DNA of 64,000 bases from Streptococcus parasanguinis (GTDB lineage: Bacteria > Bacillota > Bacilli > Lactobacillales > Streptococcaceae), in the NCBI RefSeq assembly GCF_016648855.1, contig NZ_JACLQU010000013.1, forward strand, positions 1 through 64,000. The letters run 5' to 3'. The translations under genes were made by a program, and so were the position numbers. The notes beneath the pieces are model-generated. The model was given only the letters and a program-made list of their open reading frames with translations, did not search any database and was not told the DNA's origin. Within the stretch, counting starts at the first letter, position 1. Every line of letters starts with the position of its first letter. Below are positions 9,032-18,435 of the stretch, piece by piece.

Positions 9032-9084
9032 CTTCTTCTCCTTGTTCTTCATCTCTATTTTCTTCCACTTCCTCCAAGGAAGCA

Positions 9085-9107
9085 CTCAGGGGCTTTAGGC
9101 CCCTGAG
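9085..9107 (-). promoter_or_regulatory. Intercistronic GC-rich hairpin
   Basis: CTCAGGGGC and GCCCCTGAG pair perfectly over nine bases around a five-base loop, between the binding-protein gene and the DUF624 gene. No U-run follows on either strand. It could protect the upstream mRNA 3' end and so raise binding-protein yield relative to DUF624, or act as a leaky terminator. Confidence 0.6.
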
Positions 9108-9136
9108 TTACTTACTTGAATCCATTTAGACTCCTG

Positions 9137-10699
9137 TTACTTCACTTCTTTTTGGTAACGATCATAGGCATCCTGTTGAATCTTCATAAAGTCATCAATG
9201 CCCATCTTCTTCAATGTTGCTTTGTAATCGTCCCAATCCTTTTCGACGCCCCCTTCGACTACCCATTTAGAAGCTTGTTGGGTAACATAGGAGTTGATAT
9301 CGACATAAATAGAGGACAATTTGTTCAATTCTTCTTGAGAGTAGATGACATTTGGATATGCTGGCAAAGCGTATTGTTTCAATTCTTTGTCCATCTTCAA
9401 TTTGAGGCCATCACCTTGCGTTTGGTCGATGTCGACATGACTATTGATATCATCTGACACATATTTTGGTCCAAAGTCACGAAGGGAATTAATCCAAGCC
9501 CATTCATCGGCAGATTTACCATCTTTTGGAGCCAAGACCTTGTACTTGTCACCATCTTTTTCAGTTGCAATGCCAAAGGATCCATAGAAGTTTTGGATGC
9601 TGGCATCGTCCGTGTAGAATTTATCCAACCATTTGAGCAATTTTGCAGGGTCCTTGCACTTATTCGTGATCAGTATTTCATTGCGTCCATAGTTCAAATG
9701 ATCTGGGTCAGAAATGACATATTGTTTGCCATCCGGGCCTTTCAATGCTGGGAGAGGAGCATATTCGCTGGCATGTTGGCCAAAGGTTGCATCTGCTGTC
9801 CAACCACTTGACACACCGACACGCGCCACACCCTTATCCATCCGTTTGGCAACAGACATGGAGGTATCTTCTGTAAAGAGTTCAGGGTCGATCAAGCCTT
9901 TCTTGTAGGCTTCATGCATCGCCGCTATCCCTTGTTTATAACTTTCTTCTGTTCGTAGATAGACCGGCTTGCCATCTTTGACGGACATTTCATAGGTATT
10001 ATCTCCACCCAGACGGTTGTTGAATGGCAAAATATAAGAGAAGGTCGGATCAAAGTTACCAGAGCCAAATGGAATTTCATCATTGACATCGCCATTGCCA
10101 TTAGCATCCTTATCCTTAAATGCTTGTAAAACAGTCACCAATTCATCATAGGTTTCCGGCATCTTCAAGCCAAGGTTGTCCAACCATTTCTTATTAATAA
10201 AGAGTTGGTTGCCGACGATTGGCCGCATTGGCAATTTCTTAGGCAGGCTGTAAATATGACCATCTGGGTTGGTCACCATGGCTTTTAATTTCGGTTCTTT
10301 TTCAAAGGCCTTGTTCAAGTTTGGCATATTATCCTTGATCAAGTCTTCCAATGGAATGAACATGTTTTGGTTCTGAGCGATTTCAGAATCCGTGAAGGCA
10401 TTGGATCCCAAGAAAGCGTCTGGTAAATCTCCACTGGCAACAAGAACAGATTTCTTATCAGACCAGTCTGCAGCCACCATGGTATCCCATTTGATCTTGA
10501 TACCTGATTCCTTGGCTGAATCATCTAGAAAACCTTTGTGATAGTCTTCCCCCCAATCCGACCAACGAACGGTCGTGATCTTGAAGGTATTTCCATCATT
10601 CTTGTCATTGCTTGATTTATTTGTGGAAGCTCCACAAGCCGTCAAGCCAGCTAAAGCAGCTGCTCCAAGGAGCAGATAGGCAAATTTCCTGTTTTTCAT
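9137..10699 (-). CDS. Carbohydrate ABC transporter substrate-binding lipoprotein
   Basis: A 520-residue extracellular solute-binding protein of the LplA/YtcQ class. The signal peptide ends in the lipobox LTAC, so C22 should be lipidated and the protein anchored outside the membrane. A Ser/Asn/Lys-rich linker follows. A DXDXNG-like stretch, DKDANGNGDVND (about 196-207), resembles a calcium site common in large oligosaccharide binders. It is the third gene of a minus-strand operon with two matching permeases upstream. This class takes up complex oligosaccharides; in pneumococcus a similar YesMN-linked importer carries host N-glycans, which is a possible but unproven parallel. No ATPase gene is present, so a shared MsmK-type ATPase is likely. 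Confidence 0.88.
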   Translation of the reverse strand: MKNRKFAYLLLGAAALAGLTACGASTNKSSNDKNDGNTFKITTVRWSDWGEDYHKGFLDDSAKESGIKIKWDTMVAADWSDKKSVLVASGDLPDAFLGSNAFTDSEIAQNQNMFIPLEDLIKDNMPNLNKAFEKEPKLKAMVTNPDGHIYSLPKKLPMRPIVGNQLFINKKWLDNLGLKMPETYDELVTVLQAFKDKDANGNGDVNDEIPFGSGNFDPTFSYILPFNNRLGGDNTYEMSVKDGKPVYLRTEESYKQGIAAMHEAYKKGLIDPELFTEDTSMSVAKRMDKGVARVGVSSGWTADATFGQHASEYAPLPALKGPDGKQYVISDPDHLNYGRNEILITNKCKDPAKLLKWLDKFYTDDASIQNFYGSFGIATEKDGDKYKVLAPKDGKSADEWAWINSLRDFGPKYVSDDINSHVDIDQTQGDGLKLKMDKELKQYALPAYPNVIYSQEELNKLSSIYVDINSYVTQQASKWVVEGGVEKDWDDYKATLKKMGIDDFMKIQQDAYDRYQKEVK

Positions 10700-10708
10700 G
10701 ATCTTCTC

Positions 10709-11605
10709 CTATTCTTTCAAGGCACCTATCATGACACCTTGATTAAAGTATTTTTGGACGAATGGATACAGCATCATAATCGGTGCTGTTGAGATAACGA
10801 TGGCTGCATATTTCATCATATCAGCCTTAATACGGAGGTCAGAAGCTACCTCCCCTGTTGCTTGCGATTGCAACATTTGATTACTAATTAAGAGACGGCG
10901 CAGGATCAATTGCAGGGGTTGAAGATTTTCATTGGTCAAATAAATCAAGGCATTGAACCAAGAATTCCAGATCCCTACTGCTGTCCAAAGTCCAATAACG
11001 GCAATAATAGCCTTGGACAAGGGGAGCACGATCTTTCTAAAGTAATAAATGGTTCCGCACCCATCGATCTGGGCGGCTTCCCACATCCCTTCTGGAATAC
11101 TATTGTTAAAGAAAGTCCGAGCTACAACGATATTGTAAGGAGATACTGCAAACGGTACGACCATTACCCAGAAGGTGTCGACCAAGCCCAATTGTTTCAC
11201 TGTCAAATAAATGGGAATCAAGCCCCCAGAGACGAACATGGGAACGATAAAGAAGACACTGACCCATTTCTTAGCAAAGAGGTCCTTTCGCGACAAGGCG
11301 TAACCAGCCGGGATATTAATGACCAGGGCAACGATGGTCCCTACAACCGTGTAGAGGATGGTGTTAAGATAGCTCTTTAGAAACAAAGGCTGCTCAATCA
11401 AACGTTGATAGCCGTCTAGTCGCCATTCCCTCGGGATAAACCAAACCTTACCAGTTGCTACATCAGACGGATTACTAAAGGAGGCAATGATAACAAACCA
11501 CAAAGGGTAGACAATCAAGAGAATCAAGCAAATCGCTAGACCATAGATAAAAATATCAAAGAGGATTTCTGACTTGGTCTTTCTCGCATGTTGAAACAAT
11601 TTCAC
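10709..11605 (-). CDS. Carbohydrate ABC transporter permease (YtcP/LplC type)
   Basis: A 298-residue inner-membrane permease with six predicted segments. The EAA loop, EAAQIDGCGTIYYFRKIVLP, contacts the ATPase. The C-terminus, FVQKYFNQGVMIGALKE, is typical of the LplC/YtcP family. It lies 15 bases after the partner permease and 9 bases before the binding-protein gene, so the three are co-transcribed. Its partner is the LplB-type permease; together they should form the translocation pore. Confidence 0.88.
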   Translation of the reverse strand: MKLFQHARKTKSEILFDIFIYGLAICLILLIVYPLWFVIIASFSNPSDVATGKVWFIPREWRLDGYQRLIEQPLFLKSYLNTILYTVVGTIVALVINIPAGYALSRKDLFAKKWVSVFFIVPMFVSGGLIPIYLTVKQLGLVDTFWVMVVPFAVSPYNIVVARTFFNNSIPEGMWEAAQIDGCGTIYYFRKIVLPLSKAIIAVIGLWTAVGIWNSWFNALIYLTNENLQPLQLILRRLLISNQMLQSQATGEVASDLRIKADMMKYAAIVISTAPIMMLYPFVQKYFNQGVMIGALKE

Positions 11606-11620
11606 AATTTCTCCTCCTTC

Positions 11621-12538
11621 CTAGAACAATCCCGTCTTGGTATAGCGTTTCGCAAACCAGTTGACCGACAGTAAGATGATCAAGTTGACCAAGGTATTAA
11701 AGAGACCGATCGCTGTCGAATAACTATATTGAAAATTAATCATCCCCACTTTGTAGACATAGGTCGAAATGATTTCACTTCCTGCCAGATTAAGTGGATT
11801 TTGCAAGAGCAAGACCTTTTCAAAACCAACACTGAGTAGGCTTCCTGCTCTGAGAATCAAGAGAATCATCGCCGTTGGTAACAGTAAGGGTAAGTCAATA
11901 TGACGGATTTTTTGCAATCGACTCGCCCCGTCCATGGTCGCTGCCTCATAAAAGGTCGGATCAATGGCCGATAGAGCGGCTAGATAGATGATACTATCCC
12001 AACCGATATGTTGCCAGACATCGCTCCAGACATAGACACCCGCAAAGCTACCTGGTTTAGATAAGAGGGCAGGCATCTTTAAGCCAACCAATTTGAGGAC
12101 ATTGGCTAACAGTCCACTACTTGGGGAGAGAAAGAGAATAATCATCCCACACATGACCATGGTCGAGATAAAATGAGGCAAATAAGTCGTTACTTGAAAG
12201 ACTTTTTTGAACTTGCCCACACGAATCTGGTTGCAAATAATGGCTAGAACAATCGGCAAGGGAAAACCAACCAGAATACTGTAAATAGAAATTTTCAAGG
12301 TATTCTTCATGGTTGTCGCAAATTGGAAGGATGAGAAGAACTGGTTAAAATACTTGAGACCAGCCCAAGGACTTCCAAATATCCCAGTAGCGGGAGAGTA
12401 ATCTTTAAAAGCGATGACTAGACCCGCCATAGGGATATAGGCAAATAAAATCAATAAAATAATCGATGGCAGGAGCAGCACATATAAAGGAATATTTTTC
12501 TTAAATTTGCTCTGCTTCGCATTAACTTCGCTTTTCAT
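11621..12538 (-). CDS. Carbohydrate ABC transporter permease (LplB/YtcP partner)
   Basis: A 305-residue permease with six membrane segments, first gene of the importer operon. The EAA loop reads EAATMDGASRLQKIRHIDLP. The opening IPLYVLLLPSIILLILFAYIP and the FKDYSP motif are typical of LplB-like permeases. AGGAGGG lies just before the ATG. Its promoter lies in the 195-base divergent region shared with the two-component system, which holds repeated motifs suited to AraC-type control. Confidence 0.88.
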   Translation of the reverse strand: MKSEVNAKQSKFKKNIPLYVLLLPSIILLILFAYIPMAGLVIAFKDYSPATGIFGSPWAGLKYFNQFFSSFQFATTMKNTLKISIYSILVGFPLPIVLAIICNQIRVGKFKKVFQVTTYLPHFISTMVMCGMIILFLSPSSGLLANVLKLVGLKMPALLSKPGSFAGVYVWSDVWQHIGWDSIIYLAALSAIDPTFYEAATMDGASRLQKIRHIDLPLLLPTAMILLILRAGSLLSVGFEKVLLLQNPLNLAGSEIISTYVYKVGMINFQYSYSTAIGLFNTLVNLIILLSVNWFAKRYTKTGLF

Positions 12539-12733
12539 AAGGCCCTCCTTTTCTTTCTCCTTTATTTTATAGGAATCCTTTCCATCTTTATAGAACTTTT
12601 TCGTGCATCTTCATTCACTTTTCCGTTTTCTCCACACAAAAACATGCACTTTCCCGATTTTTTTTACTTTAATATCGGTTTTGTTCATGAATCCGTTTTC
12701 AAATAGTGCTATAATATATGTGAGGTGCTCATT
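12539..12733. promoter_or_regulatory. Divergent regulatory region with repeated CCGTTTTC-like boxes
   Basis: Two similar boxes, CACTTTTCCG (12616-12625) and CACTTTCCCG (12647-12656), lie 31 bp apart (three helical turns) in the same orientation. Related CCGTTTTC boxes occur at 12623-12630 and 12693-12700. TATAAT at 12710-12715 serves the plus-strand kinase gene, with no clear -35. TATAAA-type -10 hexamers face the importer operon on minus. This layout fits binding by the AraC-type response regulator encoded next door; that link is inference. Confidence 0.5.
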
Positions 12734-14401
12734 ATGAAAGCTATTCACAGAAGTACACGAGATCACTCGATTCAATTTTTTTCGCGCCTACTCTTTCTCC
12801 TCTTAGTTGTCAATACCTTGATCAACCTTTTGATTGGTGGGATTAGCCGAAATTTTATTAAACACCAAAATATGCTCCATTTAGAGGACTCGATTCATAT
12901 CTATGCGGATTCCTTAAATACAGAGCTTCACTCCGTTGAGCGTTTTATGTACAGTACCATTAGTCACAATGACTATTTGACAGAGCTCAATACTCCGCTT
13001 GATTTCACAGATTTTCATGAAAATCTAAAAAAACTGCGGATTGATTTCACGGAGTTTCAGTACCAGATGGATAGCCCCATTACCTTTTTCATAGAGACAA
13101 AAGATATCCCACATTTTTTCAACGCTTCCAGTCTTCAACTGCCCTACCTGGACTATGTACAATTGAAAGATCATCTTAAAACCTATGACAAAGAAACAGA
13201 CAAGACCCGTCAAAAATGGCAACGAATCAGCCTGAACCAGCATGATTATCTCTTGAAATCCCTTCATTACAAGGGCAAGGCTATCTATGCCATCATTTCT
13301 ACCCAGGATATTTTAAGACCCTTGCAAAAGCTCAATATTGGAAAAAAAGGGCGCTTATCCATCGAACGCCCCAATCAGATCCATGCTACAGATTCCGTTA
13401 TTCAAGCCGATAGCAATCAAACCCACCTGCCTTTTGATCTTTATGTGACAGTTGATTACGGGGACGTTTTCCGTACAAATATCGTACTTGAAACTCTCCT
13501 CTCCTTGGTTCCTTTGATCATCGCTGTTCTCTCCACCATTCTGATCCTTTATATTCGTCAACGGATGATCCAGCCAATGAAACGACTCACCCAGCGTCTT
13601 TCTCAGCTAGATGCTGCTTCTACCAAGCTAGATGTAATCGAAGACCAAGGGATCTTAGAGATCGATCAGGCCAATCACAAGCTCAATCAGGTTCTGATCC
13701 ATATGAAAGACCTCCAAATTCGAGCCTACCACGCGCAACTCAATCTCAAAAAAGTCGAACTCAATTACCTCAAAAATCAAGTCCGACCCCACTTTTACCT
13801 CAACATGCTCTCCATGATTCACAGCATGCTCCAAACCAAGGACTATAAGGAAATCGAGGAGTTGACCAAGGTGACTTCCAACTACTTGCGTCACCTCTTT
13901 CAAGCCAACCAAGATTTCAATCGCTTAGCAGATGAAATCCAACATATCCGAAATTACCTAGAGATCCAGAAAATCCGCTATGGCGACAGCATCCACTTTG
14001 ACCTGGACTGGGATCCTGGTCTGAAAGATGCTGCTATTCCCCCTCTGCTGTTACAAACCTTTGTGGAAAATGCCATCAAACACGGCTTTTCTTTCCAAGA
14101 TTCCTTCCACATCCAGCTTTCCATTCATGAAGAAGCAAACCAACACCTTGCTATTTGCCTTCAGGATAATGGTCCTGGTTTTAGCTCCGCTATCTTACAA
14201 GATCTAGCAGAGAAAAAATCCTTAGTCACAGAAGATGGCCACCACATTGGTTTGACCAATGCACGGGAACGACTAGATCTCCTCTATCCAGATCACTACA
14301 CGCTTCAATTTTCAAATGGATCCCAAGGAGGGGCCCGCATCCAACTGAGCCTTCCTTATGAACCCTACAAAGGAGACACACATGAATATCCTACTCGTTG
14401 A
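12734..14401 (+). CDS. YesM-type sensor histidine kinase
   Basis: A 555-residue kinase. It has a membrane segment (about 15-37), an extracytoplasmic sensor of about 200 residues, a second segment (about 252-275), and a HAMP linker. A His_kinase domain (PF06580 type) follows with the phosphoacceptor in QVRPHFYLN, then an HATPase domain with N-box NAIKHGF and G-box GLTNARERL. GAGGTG stands six bases before the ATG at 12734; an in-frame GTG at 12725 is less likely. The gene overlaps the response-regulator start by 20 bases. Divergence from a sugar importer with DUF624 is the classic YesMN arrangement, so it probably senses the imported glycan or its binding protein. Confidence 0.88.
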   Translation: MKAIHRSTRDHSIQFFSRLLFLLLVVNTLINLLIGGISRNFIKHQNMLHLEDSIHIYADSLNTELHSVERFMYSTISHNDYLTELNTPLDFTDFHENLKKLRIDFTEFQYQMDSPITFFIETKDIPHFFNASSLQLPYLDYVQLKDHLKTYDKETDKTRQKWQRISLNQHDYLLKSLHYKGKAIYAIISTQDILRPLQKLNIGKKGRLSIERPNQIHATDSVIQADSNQTHLPFDLYVTVDYGDVFRTNIVLETLLSLVPLIIAVLSTILILYIRQRMIQPMKRLTQRLSQLDAASTKLDVIEDQGILEIDQANHKLNQVLIHMKDLQIRAYHAQLNLKKVELNYLKNQVRPHFYLNMLSMIHSMLQTKDYKEIEELTKVTSNYLRHLFQANQDFNRLADEIQHIRNYLEIQKIRYGDSIHFDLDWDPGLKDAAIPPLLLQTFVENAIKHGFSFQDSFHIQLSIHEEANQHLAICLQDNGPGFSSAILQDLAEKKSLVTEDGHHIGLTNARERLDLLYPDHYTLQFSNGSQGGARIQLSLPYEPYKGDTHEYPTR

Positions 14402-15926
14402 CGATGATCGTTTTATCATTAAAGCCCTACAGGAAACCATCCATTGGGAAGCCTTGGGCATTGAGCAGGTATATACTGCCTCCAGTCTGAGCCAAGCCCA
14501 AGCCATCATTCAAAGTCACCCAATCGCCCTCATGATCAGTGATATCGAGATGCCACAAGGCAGTGGGCTAGATCTCCTAGCCTGGGTCCGGTCAGAAAAA
14601 TATGACATTCAAACGATCTTCCTCACCAATTATGCTGATTTCAATTATGCCCAAAAAGCCATTGAACTCCAAAGTTTTGAATACTACCTCAAACCGATTG
14701 ACCCCGACCGCTTAGAATTTATCATTCAAAAAGCCCTCAATAAGATCAAGCGCCACAAGAGTGCGGCCCAATTAGCCCAGCAAGGACAAAAAGAAGCTGA
14801 ATTTTGGCATGACTACTTGCGAAAACCGCGTCCATCTCAAGCAGAACAGCTCCTTCAAGAAGTGGCAAAACGGGGCTATAGCCCCAAACCTCATGAAGAC
14901 TACCTCTTAGTCCTCATCACTCTCCACTTAATTGAAGAAGACTTTCACCCCAGCGTCCCTTCTTGGCGCTTGCAGCTCCGCCATTGTATCAAGGAGCTCT
15001 CCCTGGATTTCCCTGTCCACTACTGCGCCCTCAGTAAAATCGAAAGCCAGACCGATCGCTACCTCTGCCTCTTCAAAAAGAATCAGACTACAGAGTGTGC
15101 AGACTTCCTAAAGGCTATCCAGCAGAAGATTCAGCAAGACTTAGACCGATCCTCTATCCTTCTCTATTCAGATGCTATTTCCCTTGAGACGCTATTGATG
15201 CAGGCTCTGCAACTCTGCCAATACAGTGAAGAACAAGTCTTCCATTGGAACAGTATCCACTCCTATGCTTCTTTGGCTCCACTACCTCAAAAGCCTGCTC
15301 ATCGGACATCGCTCACTTTTACAAATCAACTAGAGACAGAACAGCTCCTCCAAATCATCCATAGCTTAGAGACTCAAGATCGCATTCCGCTCTCAGCTCT
15401 AAGTGAACTCCAGCTAGACTGGACCCAGCAAATTGGGATTTATCTGGACAAGAACGGCATTCTCGCCCACAAGTTATTTCAAAACAAACACCATCAATTT
15501 CTCTTCGAACGGCGGTTTCATGCCATCGAAGCTTTTGAGGCCTATATTGGAGATTACTGGAGCTCTGCTCGCCATTATGTGATCGATCTAGAACACCAAT
15601 CCAATCTCATCCAGCGGATCACCGACTACATCGACCACCATTACAAGGAGGATATCAGTCGCACTAAGCTGGCCGAAATGGTTTTTCTTAGTCCAGATCA
15701 TCTAGCACGGGTGTTTAAGCGCGACACCGGCGAAACCTTGGTGAAATACATCACCGATAAACGGATGGCCGCCGCAAAAGAGATGCTATCGCAAAGCGAT
15801 ACCCCCATTTACCAAGTCGCCCTCCAGGTGGGCTATGACAACTACTCCTACTTTACAAAGGCTTTTAAACAAAAGGTCGGCCTCTCCCCAGGAGATTACC
15901 GCAAACAATGCCAAGAAGCCTTTTAA
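14382..15926 (+). CDS. YesN-type response regulator, AraC family
   Basis: A 514-residue response regulator. The receiver domain (about 1-120) has D7-D9, phosphoacceptor D54 in LMISDIEMP, and the conserved Lys in YYLKPID. A long middle region (about 140-400) lacks a recognised motif. Two helix-turn-helix units of an AraC/XylS domain (about 415-510) end the protein, with LAEMVFLSPDHLARVFKR and VALQVGYDNYSYFTKAFK. AGGAG lies six bases before the ATG at 14382; the extended start at 14358 is rejected. It should activate the divergent importer operon. A strong terminator follows. Confidence 0.9.
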   Translation: MNILLVDDDRFIIKALQETIHWEALGIEQVYTASSLSQAQAIIQSHPIALMISDIEMPQGSGLDLLAWVRSEKYDIQTIFLTNYADFNYAQKAIELQSFEYYLKPIDPDRLEFIIQKALNKIKRHKSAAQLAQQGQKEAEFWHDYLRKPRPSQAEQLLQEVAKRGYSPKPHEDYLLVLITLHLIEEDFHPSVPSWRLQLRHCIKELSLDFPVHYCALSKIESQTDRYLCLFKKNQTTECADFLKAIQQKIQQDLDRSSILLYSDAISLETLLMQALQLCQYSEEQVFHWNSIHSYASLAPLPQKPAHRTSLTFTNQLETEQLLQIIHSLETQDRIPLSALSELQLDWTQQIGIYLDKNGILAHKLFQNKHHQFLFERRFHAIEAFEAYIGDYWSSARHYVIDLEHQSNLIQRITDYIDHHYKEDISRTKLAEMVFLSPDHLARVFKRDTGETLVKYITDKRMAAAKEMLSQSDTPIYQVALQVGYDNYSYFTKAFKQKVGLSPGDYRKQCQEAF

Positions 15927-15934
15927 AACAAGAA

Positions 15935-15970
15935 AAAACCTTTGAAAAAGGATTCCTTTTCAAAGGTTTT
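15935..15970. terminator. Bidirectional terminator
   Basis: AAAACCTTTGAAAA and TTTTCAAAGGTTTT pair around a short loop, with T-rich sequence on both strands. It ends the two-component operon on plus and the dnaX-side transcript on minus. Confidence 0.85.
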
Positions 15971-16166
15971 ATTTTCTTTTCTTTCTGATTTCTTTTTCAA
16001 TGGCACTAGCAATCTTCTCCACCATATAGGCCGTCTGGAGATTGCGCAAGATCAAGAGGGCCCAAAAGCATGCAAAGAGCATTTGACCCGCCATGGTCGC
16101 TTCATTGAAAAAGTATGTCTCCATAGCAGTAAAGACTGCTATCACTGCAAATTGTTTTCTATTCAT
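15969..16166 (-). CDS. Small membrane protein of unknown function
   Basis: A 65-residue protein with one or two hydrophobic stretches (about 5-20 and 28-45) and a Lys/Arg-rich tail, KIASAIEKEIRKKRK, suited to the cytoplasmic face. It starts 38 bases after dnaX and stops directly at a bidirectional terminator, which supports a real gene ending there. No strong ribosome binding site is visible upstream. I do not recognise the family. Confidence 0.55.
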   Translation of the reverse strand: MNRKQFAVIAVFTAMETYFFNEATMAGQMLFACFWALLILRNLQTAYMVEKIASAIEKEIRKKRK

Positions 16167-16204
16167 AAAATTATTTTACCATGATTCAGTAAAAAATTCA
16201 TGTA

Positions 16205-17881
16205 TTAATCGTCTTGCAGGGTGATTTTATCGGATAAAAAGTGAAATTCCTCAGGGATGACACTTTCCTCTTCTTCCACCACTTCCGCTTTTTGACCACG
16301 CGCCTTAGCCGAAAACTCTGCCCGAATTTGAGTCCATTCTTCCATCGAAACCGCTAAAATCTCTGGCGAGAAGCCGGCAGCATTGCTGAGAATATTGCCA
16401 AACATGGTATTGAGGTTGTCCCGCTTCATGGTCTGTTCAGCATTAAAGGCAGACTCAAAGGCTAAAATAGCGTGATTTTCATTGGCAGCAACCGGCTGGG
16501 ATCCGATTAAGAGGGCCTTATCCGCACCTGCCAAGCTCTCGATAATTTCCCCCCAAGCGTTCTGAAGACGGATCAAGTTGGTCCGTGCCAACTCTGGGTT
16601 TTCAACCGCCTCTTGTAAAATGGCGTTGACCTTGTTTCGATCTGCACGGTAGCCCTTGTTCGACTTGGTTGGACGAGCTACTGTCGGTTTTGAAGCAGGA
16701 AGGCTAGCACCGGCCTGGATCAATTGTTGCTTGAGCTGAGCGACTTCTTTCTTCAACTCTTCCAGCTGGGCTAGCACATTGGAAGGAACTTCCACAGCAG
16801 CTGAGTTAGAAACTTGGCCTGTGCTTTCAGCCAATTTAATGGTCATCATTTCAGTATAGATACGCGGTTGCAAACTATTTTTGATGTCCGCAAGACTGGT
16901 CGTCGCCTGGTCAATCAGGGCAAAAAGACGGGCTTGATCAGCTTCCAGATTCGCCGCAAACAAGTCACTAGCGTGAGTGTTTTCGCCACCTGTCTGGACA
17001 ATCAAGAGATCTCTCAGGTATTGAAGTAAGTCCGTAACGAAACGGGCCATATTCTTCCCGTTATCAAAGATAATCGCCAGCTGATCCAGCGCCGCTGTCG
17101 CATCATGAGCCAGGATGGCAGCTACGTACTGATCGAGCGCAGCTAGGCTGATTGAGCCCGTAATCTCTTCAGCGATTGCTGTCGTCAACTCACTACCTGC
17201 AGTTAGACTCAGGGCTTGGTCCAAAATGGACAAGGCATCCCGCATCCCACCTTCAGCGCGTCGGGCGATGATCTGAACAGCATCTGCTTCATAGGCAATG
17301 CCTTCAGTAGCTAGGATATTTTCCAAATGCTGGACAATATCTGGCAATTTGATAGATTTGAATTCAAAGCGTTGCACCCGTGACAGAATAGTAGCTGGAA
17401 TCTTGTGCAACTCCGTTGTTGCAAGGATAAAGACCACATTTTCCGTCGGCTCTTCCAGCGTCTTCAACAAGGCATTAAAGGCCCCTGTTGAAAGCATATG
17501 GACCTCATCGATAATGTAGACCTTGTGCTTGACTAGACTCGGAGCATAAGTGGATTTGTCGCGAATATCCCGAATTTCATCGACCCCATTGTTGGACGCC
17601 GCGTCGATCTCAATGACATCTTCTAGGCTCCCATTGGTAATGGATTCACAGATATAGCAGTCGTTACAAGGCTCCCCATTGACTTGATTAGGACAGTTCA
17701 TAGCCTTAGCAAAGATCTTGGCCACACTGGTTTTCCCAGTACCACGAGGACCCGAAAAGAGATAGGCATGGCTGATCTTCTCCTGCTCGACAGCCTGTCT
17801 CAATGTCCGTGCCACCACTTGCTGGCCGACCAATTGGCCAAAGGTCTGGCTACGGTATTTCCGATATAAAGCTTGATACAT
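16205..17881 (-). CDS. dnaX: DNA polymerase III subunits gamma/tau (DnaX)
   Basis: A 558-residue clamp-loader ATPase of the replication machinery. The AAA+ core has Walker A GPRGTGKTS (about 45-53), a zinc knot with four cysteines (CPNQVNGEPCNDCYIC), Walker B IIDEVHM, and an SRVQRF arginine-finger motif. Domain III follows (about 225-340), then a Pro/Lys-rich linker and a tau-type C-terminal part that would contact the polymerase alpha subunit. The start codon shares one base with the upstream stop (TAATG), so the two genes are translationally coupled. Confidence 0.96.
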   Translation of the reverse strand: MYQALYRKYRSQTFGQLVGQQVVARTLRQAVEQEKISHAYLFSGPRGTGKTSVAKIFAKAMNCPNQVNGEPCNDCYICESITNGSLEDVIEIDAASNNGVDEIRDIRDKSTYAPSLVKHKVYIIDEVHMLSTGAFNALLKTLEEPTENVVFILATTELHKIPATILSRVQRFEFKSIKLPDIVQHLENILATEGIAYEADAVQIIARRAEGGMRDALSILDQALSLTAGSELTTAIAEEITGSISLAALDQYVAAILAHDATAALDQLAIIFDNGKNMARFVTDLLQYLRDLLIVQTGGENTHASDLFAANLEADQARLFALIDQATTSLADIKNSLQPRIYTEMMTIKLAESTGQVSNSAAVEVPSNVLAQLEELKKEVAQLKQQLIQAGASLPASKPTVARPTKSNKGYRADRNKVNAILQEAVENPELARTNLIRLQNAWGEIIESLAGADKALLIGSQPVAANENHAILAFESAFNAEQTMKRDNLNTMFGNILSNAAGFSPEILAVSMEEWTQIRAEFSAKARGQKAEVVEEEESVIPEEFHFLSDKITLQDD

Positions 17882-18378
17882 TAGTTCTTAACTCCAAACA
17901 TCTTAAAGTCCCAGTTTGTCTTTTCGATCAAGATGGTGACAAACTTTTCCAAATACTCTTGATCCAGCTGATCGTAGTCAGAGACACACTCCGAATCCAG
18001 GTCTAAAACCCCAAGGAGCTGACCGTCCATGACCATAGGCACCACAATCTCACTCATAGCCCGACTATCACAGGAAATATAGTTGGCATGCTGGCGCACA
18101 TCATCGACAATCATGGTTTCCTGCTTTTGAGCTGCTTCTCCACAGACACCCTTTCCAAGAGCGATATGGACACAAGAAACACCTCCCTGAAAAGGTCCCA
18201 AGATCAATTCCGTTTGGTCATACAAATAAAAACCTGCAAAGACCGAACGAGGCAGGGCTTGATTTAAAAGAGCACTGGCATTGGACAGATTAGCCAAGGC
18301 ATTGGTTTCTCCTGTTAAGAGAGCGTCTAACTGAGCCAGCAAGAGCTGGTATTGTGATTCTTTTTCCGAATGTTTCAT
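17881..18378 (-). CDS. Free methionine-(R)-sulfoxide reductase (GAF domain)
   Basis: A 165-residue single GAF-domain enzyme of the fRMsr/MsrC/YebR family, which reduces free methionine-R-sulfoxide. The family's cysteines are present: [18 protein letters not shown] and [15 protein letters not shown]. Two starts are possible. The ATG at 18387 has no ribosome binding site and overlaps a TATAAT. The ATG at 18378 follows GGAAGG, but with only one base of spacing, and would lie near the 5' end of a transcript from that TATAAT, so it could be nearly leaderless. It is coupled to dnaX. Confidence 0.85.
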   Translation of the reverse strand: MKHSEKESQYQLLLAQLDALLTGETNALANLSNASALLNQALPRSVFAGFYLYDQTELILGPFQGGVSCVHIALGKGVCGEAAQKQETMIVDDVRQHANYISCDSRAMSEIVVPMVMDGQLLGVLDLDSECVSDYDQLDQEYLEKFVTILIEKTNWDFKMFGVKN

Positions 18379-18435
18379 ACCTTCCATTATACCAAATCTT
18401 TGCCCAAAAATTAAGCTTCAAACAGCGAAAGAAAA

